A model generated the notes under the pieces. The model saw only the letters and a list, made by a program, of their open reading frames with translations, was not told the origin of the DNA and made no database searches. Positions 1 to 5,775 of a stretch of DNA of 7,085 nucleotides are shown one piece after another (positions within the stretch are counted from its first letter, which is position 1; every line of letters starts with the position of its first letter). The stretch covers positions 1 through 7,085 of the forward strand of contig CANFSD010000086.1 of the NCBI GenBank assembly GCA_947449515.1, written 5' to 3'. The stretch comes from Bacteroidota bacterium (GTDB taxonomy: Bacteria; Bacteroidota; Bacteroidia; UKL13-3). The translations under genes and the position numbers were made by a program.

Positions 1-738
1 ATTCGCAATTACTTTTCCAAACGTAAGCACACTTGGAATAATTGGATTGGCATTTCTGCTTACCAATTGCTGCAAGCCTGTTAGCATTTGCGCCATAATA
101 GCTATTGGATCGATACATAAATGTGGCATGGCACCATGGCCACCTTTGCCTTTTATGGTTACATATAATTCATCTGTGCTGGCCATGTACAAGCCACTTC
201 TAAATCCTATTTTGCCAACTGGAATTAATGGCATTACATGTTGACCCAAAATACTACTTACATTTTCTAAGGCTCCTTCTTTGATCATTAAAGAAGCTCC
301 ACCTGGTAATTTTTCTTCACCTGGTTGAAACAATAATTTTATGCTGCCTTCAAATTGGTCTTTGTACTTGTTTAAAATAGCTGCTGCGCCCAATAAACAG
401 GTGGTGTGCGCATCATGTCCGCAAGCATGCATTACGCCTATGTTAATAGATTTATAAGGAACATCATTGGCCTCAACTATTGGCAATGCATCCATATCTG
501 CACGCAGAGCAATGGTTTTTTTTGCTGGATTTTTTCCTTCAATGATTACCTCTAAACCGGTATTTGCCATTGGTTTAATTTGGGTAATGCCCATTTCTAC
601 TAATTGCGCTTTTACATAAGCAAGGGTCTCAAACTCCTGAAAAGATAATTCTGGGTGTTGGTGTATATGTCGCCTTATTGTAATTAATTTGTGCGACAAA
701 CTTTTTGCTTCTTCTTGAATGCTTGCTATCATGCTCAT
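1..738 (-). CDS. M20D-family metal-dependent amidohydrolase (N-acyl amino acid / hippurate hydrolase type), 3' end cut off by the window edge
   Basis: Reading the minus strand from 738 gives 246 codons without a stop to base 1; the missing C-terminus should be roughly 150 residues, since the family is usually about 390-400. The protein is a cytoplasmic (no signal peptide) zinc/manganese peptidase-like hydrolase that cleaves amide bonds of N-acyl or conjugated amino acids. Visible family marks: RADMDALP at 79-86, HACGHDAHT at 104-112 (metal ligands C106 and H108), QPGEE at 138-142 (E141/E142, catalytic base and ligand), H167 ligand, and the dimerisation/lid domain signature GGHGAMPH at 199-206. 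The last ligand His lies beyond the edge. The start could be 738 or the in-frame ATG at 732; there is no clear Shine-Dalgarno sequence to decide. It is transcribed away from the five-gene plus-strand cluster, so it need not belong to it. The exact substrate cannot be read from sequence. The family call is very secure. Confidence 0.95.
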   Translation of the reverse strand, partial: MSMIASIQEEAKSLSHKLITIRRHIHQHPELSFQEFETLAYVKAQLVEMGITQIKPMANTGLEVIIEGKNPAKKTIALRADMDALPIVEANDVPYKSINIGVMHACGHDAHTTCLLGAAAILNKYKDQFEGSIKLLFQPGEEKLPGGASLMIKEGALENVSSILGQHVMPLIPVGKIGFRSGLYMASTDELYVTIKGKGGHGAMPHLCIDPIAIMAQMLTGLQQLVSRNANPIIPSVLTFGKVIAN

Positions 739-875
739 ATCTAAGACAAAAGAAATACTAAAAGTTCATTTTACCAAAGGCTGACAATAATCATTCAAAA
801 GGGCAGAAGGGTTTATTTATTTTTAACGTTTAATCCATTGTCCGATTATTACATCAAACACTAAATTATTAATCT
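739..875. promoter_or_regulatory. Divergent intergenic region, likely holding promoters for both directions
   Basis: This A/T-rich 137-bp gap separates the leftward amidohydrolase from the rightward five-gene cluster, so both transcripts most likely begin here. I looked for the Bacteroidota promoter pattern (TTTG near -33, TAnnTTTG near -7). The best plus-strand -7-like match is TATTTTTA at 818-825, with the final G missing and no good -33 partner. On the minus strand there is a TTTG within the complement of 774-780 but no convincing -7 element. The role is therefore inferred from gene orientation, not from a recognised box. Confidence 0.4.
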
Positions 876-1124
876 ATGCAACTCAATAAAAACATCGCAG
901 TGAGTGAAAATGGCTTTATTTTCAACCCTGTTAGCGGCGATTCATTTTCAACCAATCCAATTGGTCAGGAAATTATTAACCTCATGAAAGAGCAAAAAGA
1001 CCGCAAAGAGATTGTGAAAATATTAGCAGAAAAATATGCCACCGAAGAAGCTATCCTAGAAAAAGACTTGGCAGATTTTTTTCAAATGTTATTGAGTTAC
1101 CAATTAATTAATAGCCATGACTAA
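876..1124 (+). CDS. PqqD-like RiPP recognition element (RRE) peptide-binding protein
   Basis: An 82-residue stand-alone protein with the PqqD winged-helix pattern. An N-terminal beta-hairpin region (residues 7-27, with N17-P18 and G21 in the turn, then F24 and N27) is followed by a helix from about 29 to 37, a helix at 42-53 ending in KYAT, and a C-terminal helix at 60-74 ending in the typical hydrophobic L-L-x-x-x-L-I. The usual PqqD length is about 90. Family knowledge: these domains bind leader peptides through the hairpin/helix groove and present them to modifying enzymes. It has no catalytic residues. Its stop codon overlaps the start of the ATP-grasp gene by 8 nt, which points to translational coupling and probably a physical partnership. 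No separate precursor peptide gene is seen nearby; the best leader-like sequence is the N-terminus of the decarboxylase at 2197. It is the first gene of the cluster. Confidence 0.85.
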   Translation: MQLNKNIAVSENGFIFNPVSGDSFSTNPIGQEIINLMKEQKDRKEIVKILAEKYATEEAILEKDLADFFQMLLSYQLINSHD

Positions 1125-2166
1125 ACGTAAAGTTACGGTGGCTGTTTCTGGACTCAATAATATTGACAGTCCGGGCCCCGGTATACCCGTTATTAGAGCG
1201 CTCAAGGAGAGCGGTGCCTTTGAGGTGCGCATCATTGGTTTGAGTTATGAAACACTTGAACCGGGTTTGTATATGCACGATTTGGTAGATAAATCTTATT
1301 CTATTCCATTACCTTCTTCTGGCATGGATAGCCTCTTGCAGCGCTTGGAATACATCCACAGCAAGGAAAAATTAGATGTAATTATTCCAAACTTTGACGC
1401 AGAGTTGCATAGCTTTATAAAATTAGGTCCGATCCTAAAAAGCACCTACAATATTGCCACCTTCATGCCCGATTTGGAAACTTTTGAATCGCGTCATAAA
1501 TCTGTTTTGTATGAGTTTGGTGTGCAAAATGAAGTGAAGGTTCCTGTTGCAAAAATGATTTATTCGCCCTCAGAAATTCACCAGGTGGGATTGGAATTAG
1601 GCTACCCTTTGGTGGTAAAAGGAAAATACTACGATGCCAGTATTGCCGCCACACCAGAGCAAGCAGTTAATTATTTTCATAAGATTGCCAATAAGTGGGG
1701 TTTGCCTATCATCTTGCAAGAATTTGTATCGGGCAATGAGGTAAATGTTACTGCTATTGGCGATGGAGAAGGCAATTGTATTGGGGCGGTTCCTATGCGC
1801 AAATTATACATAACAGATAAGGGAAAAGCATGGGCAGGTATTTCACTTTTGGATGAAGAATTAATAAAAATTACCAACCGCGTTATTGCCAATTCCAAAT
1901 GGCGTGGTGGTTGCGAATTGGAGTTTATTAAATCGCAAAAAGGGGAGTATTACTTGCTAGAAATGAATCCGCGTTTTCCTGCTTGGGTTTACTTGGCCGT
2001 GGGTTGCGGACAAAACCATCCAGAGGCTTTGGTGAAAATGGCCTTGGGCGAAAAGGTGGCACCTTTCCCAACTTATGAAAGCGGAAAATTATTTGTGCGC
2101 TATTCCTTTGATCAAATTGTAAGCCTGGCTGAATTTGAAAAAATTTCAACCTTGGGTGAATTATAA
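1117..2166 (+). CDS. ATP-grasp ligase (carbamoyl-phosphate synthase-like), predicted amide or thioester bond former
   Basis: A 349-residue cytoplasmic ligase. Residues 1-110 form the Rossmann-like pre-ATP-grasp domain, with G12-L-N-N and the turn PGPGIPVIRAL around 19-29. The ATP-grasp fold follows: strand PLVVK at 164-168 with nucleotide-binding K168; hinge region LQEFVSGNE at 200-208; E269 in ELEF; and the metal-binding E282-M-N284-P-R286 followed by FPAW. These predict ATP-dependent activation of a carboxylate to an acyl phosphate and its transfer to an amine or thiol. The glycine-rich loop after K168 is replaced by GKYYDASIA, which I believe is shared by a subgroup with the same NPRFPAW ending. 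It overlaps the RRE gene by 8 nt and is followed after 30 bp by the decarboxylase. An ATP-grasp enzyme paired with a DAP-decarboxylase-like enzyme has precedent in butirosin biosynthesis (BtrJ and BtrK, acting on carrier-bound glutamate). The substrate here is unknown. Confidence 0.9.
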   Translation: MTKRKVTVAVSGLNNIDSPGPGIPVIRALKESGAFEVRIIGLSYETLEPGLYMHDLVDKSYSIPLPSSGMDSLLQRLEYIHSKEKLDVIIPNFDAELHSFIKLGPILKSTYNIATFMPDLETFESRHKSVLYEFGVQNEVKVPVAKMIYSPSEIHQVGLELGYPLVVKGKYYDASIAATPEQAVNYFHKIANKWGLPIILQEFVSGNEVNVTAIGDGEGNCIGAVPMRKLYITDKGKAWAGISLLDEELIKITNRVIANSKWRGGCELEFIKSQKGEYYLLEMNPRFPAWVYLAVGCGQNHPEALVKMALGEKVAPFPTYESGKLFVRYSFDQIVSLAEFEKISTLGEL

Positions 2167-2196
2167 ATTATAAAAAAAAATTAAACGTAAGAAAAT

Positions 2197-3555
2197 ATGG
2201 CTAAGTTAAGTTATGAGCGTCCGGTTATTCAAAAGTTAAATACCGGTAGCATGAATAAATTTGGAACACGCACAGAATATGCGCCGGTTTCGCATATTGA
2301 AGGTGTTGCCGTTAAAGATATTATTGCAGAATATGGTTCGCCTGTTTTTGTGATCAGCGAACCGCAAATTAGGAAGAACTACCAAAACGCGGTGCGTGCT
2401 TTTAAAACGCGTTACCCAAAGGTTCAATTTGCTTGGAGCTACAAAACAAATTACCTCAATGCAGTTTGTAAAGTGTTCCACCAAGAAGGCGCTTGGGCAG
2501 AGGTAGTATCTATTTTTGAATACAAAAAAGCCTTGGGTAATGGAGTACCAGGAAATAAAATTATTTTCAATGGTCCAGATAAATCTGAAGAGGATTTGAT
2601 CCTTGCCATTGAAAACAAATCGCTCATTCACATCGATCATTTTGATGAATTGTACATGCTTATTGAAGTGGTGCAACGACTCAAACAAAAAGCATCAGTT
2701 GCCATTCGTGTAAACATGGATACAGGCGTTTATCCAATGTGGGATCGTTTTGGATTTAACTATGAAAATGGTCAGGCTTGGAACGCCATTAACAAAATAA
2801 TGAGCCATCCAGAATTGGAATTAAATGGTTTGCATTGTCATATTGGAACCTATATGCTTACTGCAAGTGCTTACGCAACCGCGGCTTGGAAGCTTTGCGA
2901 CTTGGCGCTTAATGTAAAAGCAAAATGGAATAAACCAATTCAATACTTGGATTTGGGAGGTGGTTTTGCTTCTGCCAATACTTTAAAAGGTAGCTATTTG
3001 CAAGGGCCAGATATTATTCCAAGCATGGAAGATTATGCAGAAGCAATCTCTAGCACGATCCTAAATTTTGGTTTCAAACAAAATGAATTGCCAACCTTGT
3101 TTTTAGAAACGGGTCGTGCCTTAATAGACGATGCCGGATATTTATTAGGTTCGGTAATAGCAACCAAACGCCTGAGTGATGGCCGCCGCGCAACTATTAT
3201 GGATTTTGGTGTGAACCTATTGTTTACCGCTTTTTGGTACAACCATAAAATTTCTCCTGCGCAAGAATTCTCTCACCATACAGAAGACATGGTGGTATAC
3301 GGACCCTTGTGCATGAATATTGATTGTATACGTGAAAGTGTAAACTTGCCATTACTAAGCAAAGGCGATCAGGTGGTGGTGCACAAAGTTGGCGCCTACA
3401 ACATGACACAGTGGATGCAGTTTATTCAAATGCGTCCAAATGTGGTAATGATTGATGGGCAAAACAGGGTGCATTTAATTCGCCACAAAGAATCATTGGA
3501 TACCATGTTGCAATACGAACATTTGCCGCAACACCTAGAGAAGTTTGAATTGTAA
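2197..3555 (+). CDS. Fold-type III PLP-dependent decarboxylase (diaminopimelate/ornithine decarboxylase family) with leader-like N-terminal extension
   Basis: 452 residues. Family homology starts near residue 40 (EYGSPVFV) and runs to the end. K83 in SYKTN is the Schiff-base lysine, H215 in LHCHIG lies in the cofactor site, GGG at 254-256 and ETGR at 304-307 bind the PLP phosphate, C372 in GPLC is the catalytic Cys of the partner subunit, D376 follows, and Y401 in GAYN contacts the phosphate. The enzyme is therefore probably active as a dimer. It is unlikely to be lysA: the acidic residue after the Cys (Glu in DAP, Asp in ornithine decarboxylases) is M373, and the carboxylate-binding Arg of DAP decarboxylase appears replaced around T344. 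The substrate thus probably lacks a free distal amine, or the amino acid is tethered. Residues 1-28 are outside the catalytic fold and contain a Y-x-x-P-x-I motif. The start at 2197 follows an A-rich leader; starting downstream would remove only this extension. Confidence 0.9.
   Translation: MAKLSYERPVIQKLNTGSMNKFGTRTEYAPVSHIEGVAVKDIIAEYGSPVFVISEPQIRKNYQNAVRAFKTRYPKVQFAWSYKTNYLNAVCKVFHQEGAWAEVVSIFEYKKALGNGVPGNKIIFNGPDKSEEDLILAIENKSLIHIDHFDELYMLIEVVQRLKQKASVAIRVNMDTGVYPMWDRFGFNYENGQAWNAINKIMSHPELELNGLHCHIGTYMLTASAYATAAWKLCDLALNVKAKWNKPIQYLDLGGGFASANTLKGSYLQGPDIIPSMEDYAEAISSTILNFGFKQNELPTLFLETGRALIDDAGYLLGSVIATKRLSDGRRATIMDFGVNLLFTAFWYNHKISPAQEFSHHTEDMVVYGPLCMNIDCIRESVNLPLLSKGDQVVVHKVGAYNMTQWMQFIQMRPNVVMIDGQNRVHLIRHKESLDTMLQYEHLPQHLEKFEL
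2212..2247 (+). other. RiPP-leader-like segment encoded at the 5' end of the decarboxylase gene
   Basis: These codons specify residues Y6 to G17 of the decarboxylase, reading Y-E-R-P-V-I-Q-K-L-N-T-G. The spacing Y-x-x-P-x-(L/I) matches the conserved leader motif of lasso peptide precursors, which is bound by their PqqD-like RRE; a hydrophobic L14 and a Gly follow, although the Gly is two positions later than in the lasso motif. The segment precedes the catalytic fold (about residue 40 onward) and sits in an operon whose first gene is an RRE. The sequence match is direct observation; a docking function is inference. Confidence 0.45.
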
Positions 3556-3605
3556 TATTGCCTCTTTACTGAAAAAATTGTAAGATGCAGGTCCAAAAAT
3601 TGTAA
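3548..3605 (+). repeat. Three direct copies of AATTGTAA in the gap before the urea-transporter fusion gene
   Basis: The octamer AATTGTAA occurs at 3548-3555 (overlapping the decarboxylase stop codon), 3576-3583 and 3598-3605 (ending one base before the next ATG). The last two extend to the 11-mer AAAAATTGTAA and are 22 bp apart, close to two helical turns. This could be an operator or a leader element setting expression of the downstream gene, or chance in A/T-rich DNA. No hairpin terminator is visible in this 51-bp gap, so read-through from the upstream genes is likely. Confidence 0.35.
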
Positions 3606-3606
3606 C

Positions 3607-5775
3607 ATGAAGAAAGAAATAAGCGCTTCCTATCTTGTAGATGCCCTTCTGCATAGCTATAGCCAAATATTCTTTTCTTTGAATAAGCGCTTTGCTGCCA
3701 TTATTTTATTGGTTACTTTTTTCGACCCAAAACTGGGCTTCTTTGGCCTGGCTGCGGTGGCTTTGGTAAATTCATTGGCCTATGTTTTTGGCTTCGATAG
3801 GAAAGAAATACGCGAAGGAATTTTTGGTTTCAATGCCTTGCTTTTTGGATTGGCATTGGCCTATAAATTTGAGGTGAATGCTGCTTTTATTGCCTTGTTT
3901 GTGATAGCCAATATTTGTTTGTTGGTTATGACAGCTGTATTCAAAGGTACCCTTGGAAAAGTACATTTGCCCTTTTTAAGCTTTCCTTTTTTTGTGAGTT
4001 ATGGCCTGGTATTTTTGGCAAGTGCAGAATTAAAAAACATACATGTAGCGGTTCATTTGCCCTATTCAGAAATGGGTATGCCAACGCTATTTAGTTTCTT
4101 TCAAAGCCTTACCCATAGCCTCGATGCACTGCCTATGCCTGTATTGTTACAAGTGTTTTTTAAAACACTTTCTGCTACTTTTTTTATTCCTTCCATTTTA
4201 GGTGGTTTGCTCATTGCATTGGGCTTGTTTTATTTTTCTCGCATTGCATTTTCATTGGCAGCTTTGGGATTCACTTTTGCCTTTTATGCGTACGAAGTTT
4301 TTGGAGCAGATATTTTCCAATTATCGGAAAACATGGTGGGCTCAAACTATATTTTCTTTGCCATTGCCATTGGTGGGTTTTACCTCATTCCTAATAAGTT
4401 TTCATACGGCATGAGCCTAGTATTGGTGCCTGTTTTAATGCTATTGCAAATTGCTTTTGATAAGTTATTTTTTGGCATACATTTAAAAACATTCACCCTT
4501 GCTTTTAGTGTTTTAACCACCATCTTTTTATATGCCTTGCACCAACGTTGGTTGCCTCGTTTTTTGCATTTGGTTACGATCCAATATTATTCTGCAGAGA
4601 AAACAGTTTACAAATATTTGAATGCCATTTCTAGGTTCAACCAAGCGCATTTAAAGAAAATTGCCTTACCCTTTTGGGGTGAGTGGCAAGTGAGCCAGGG
4701 ATACGATGGAACCATTACGCATCTGGGCGATTGGAGCAAAGCCTTGGATTTTGTGGTGGTTGACGAAAAGGAAAAAACCTACAAGGAACCTGGTCTTCAT
4801 TTACAAGATTTTTACTGTTACAATAAACCTGTATTGGCACCTGCAGATGGCTATGTGTTTGCTATTGTTAATCATATAGACGACAATAACATTGGCAATG
4901 TTGATACCGAAAGAAACTGGGGAAACACTATTATTTTGAACCATTTAGATGGTTTGTATTCGCAAATAAGTCACCTCAAACGCGATTCTTTTAAAGTGGC
5001 TGTAGGCGATTTTGTAACAAAAGGCACTTTGCTGGCAACCTGCGGTAACAGTGGTCGTTCGCCAGAACCGCACTTGCATTTTCAATTGCAAAACAGTCCT
5101 AAATTGGGCGAAAAAACCTTGGAATATCCATTGGCTTATTTCATGGAAAAAGAGGAGTTGAAAATATTTGAAGTGCCCAAAGAAAAAAGCGTCATCAGTA
5201 ATGTAGCGCCTTCGCAATTACTCGTAAATGCCTTTGATTGGGCACCTGGCAAGAAATTGCGTTTCGTTAAAAAAGATAAATTACAAGTCGTTTCTTTTGA
5301 AATCTTTACCGATGCTTGGAACCGTTTGTATTTGTTTGAAGAAAAATCGAACAGCCATGCCTATTTTGTTAATGATGGCACACGCTTTTATTTCACCGAT
5401 TTTGAAGGCGATAGAAAAAGTGATTTGTTTCAATTGTACATGAGCTGCTATGCAGTATTATTAGGTGCATATCCAAAAGTTACTTTGCACGACCAATTGC
5501 CCTTGTATCATTTTAATTCGCCGGCATTGATTTGGATGCAAGATTTGGTGGCACCTTTTTATATGTTTACCAAGGCCGAGTTTAGCAGTAGGTTAATAAA
5601 GGTTGACCAACCAATGGCGCCGCAGCACATGCAAATAAATGCCAAAGTGAAAGCCTCTTTGTTGAATCGTGTTTTTAAAACCAATACTTTTACTTTGGTA
5701 ATTAACAACAATGGCTTGGCAGAATTAGTTATACAATCAGGTAAAAGAAAGGAGCATTGGTTATGCGCCGAATAA
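3607..5775 (+). CDS. Urea-transporter-like membrane domain fused to an M23 metallopeptidase domain and an unassigned C-terminal domain
   Basis: 722 residues in three parts. Residues about 1-320 are hydrophobic and follow the two-repeat urea transporter (UT) family plan: GFNALLFGLAL at 74-84 and LPFLSFPF at 121-128 (the LPxxTxPF pore motif with T to S) in repeat one; GSNYIFFAIAIGG at 245-257 in repeat two, where the second pore motif is degenerate near 291-298. UT proteins are inner-membrane channels for urea and small amides. Residues about 364-510 are an M23 (lysostaphin/LytM-like) domain: H372, D381 in KALDF, H456 in SHL, CGNSGRS at 479-485 and H489-L-H491-F. The metal and catalytic residues thus look present, although the first His is nine residues from D381 rather than four. 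M23 enzymes cleave peptidoglycan cross-links. Residues 520-722 are soluble-looking and I do not recognise them. There is no signal peptide. The stop overlaps the next gene by 13 nt. No urease or amidase gene is in the plus-strand cluster. Confidence 0.88.
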   Translation: MKKEISASYLVDALLHSYSQIFFSLNKRFAAIILLVTFFDPKLGFFGLAAVALVNSLAYVFGFDRKEIREGIFGFNALLFGLALAYKFEVNAAFIALFVIANICLLVMTAVFKGTLGKVHLPFLSFPFFVSYGLVFLASAELKNIHVAVHLPYSEMGMPTLFSFFQSLTHSLDALPMPVLLQVFFKTLSATFFIPSILGGLLIALGLFYFSRIAFSLAALGFTFAFYAYEVFGADIFQLSENMVGSNYIFFAIAIGGFYLIPNKFSYGMSLVLVPVLMLLQIAFDKLFFGIHLKTFTLAFSVLTTIFLYALHQRWLPRFLHLVTIQYYSAEKTVYKYLNAISRFNQAHLKKIALPFWGEWQVSQGYDGTITHLGDWSKALDFVVVDEKEKTYKEPGLHLQDFYCYNKPVLAPADGYVFAIVNHIDDNNIGNVDTERNWGNTIILNHLDGLYSQISHLKRDSFKVAVGDFVTKGTLLATCGNSGRSPEPHLHFQLQNSPKLGEKTLEYPLAYFMEKEELKIFEVPKEKSVISNVAPSQLLVNAFDWAPGKKLRFVKKDKLQVVSFEIFTDAWNRLYLFEEKSNSHAYFVNDGTRFYFTDFEGDRKSDLFQLYMSCYAVLLGAYPKVTLHDQLPLYHFNSPALIWMQDLVAPFYMFTKAEFSSRLIKVDQPMAPQHMQINAKVKASLLNRVFKTNTFTLVINNNGLAELVIQSGKRKEHWLCAE

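Noticed and set aside
47..244. 65-residue plus-strand open frame
   Set aside because: It lies antisense to the clearly conserved M20D amidohydrolase frame and has no recognisable features.
2172..2180. Run of nine A before the decarboxylase gene as a terminator or phase-variation tract
   Set aside because: No GC-rich hairpin precedes it, and it is upstream of the start in an A-rich leader, which is ordinary for Bacteroidota translation initiation.
1122..2190. TAAACGTAA repeated at 1122-1130 and 2182-2190
   Set aside because: The first copy is inside overlapping coding sequence and two copies of a 9-mer 1 kb apart are not convincing as an element.
2236..2688. 150-residue minus-strand open frame
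   Set aside because: It is antisense to the decarboxylase N-terminal half, which shows strong family motifs; the long frame is a by-product of codon usage.
2197..3555. Annotation as lysA (diaminopimelate decarboxylase)
   Set aside because: The substrate-recognition residues differ (M373 and T344) and the neighbours are not lysine biosynthesis genes.
3607..4566. A urea utilisation locus
   Set aside because: Apart from the UT-like domain there are no urease, urea carboxylase or nickel genes, and one pore motif is degenerate, so urea is only a family-based guess.
5228..5443. 71-residue plus-strand open frame
   Set aside because: It is an out-of-frame shadow within the C-terminal part of the UT-M23 gene, without any motif or start signal.
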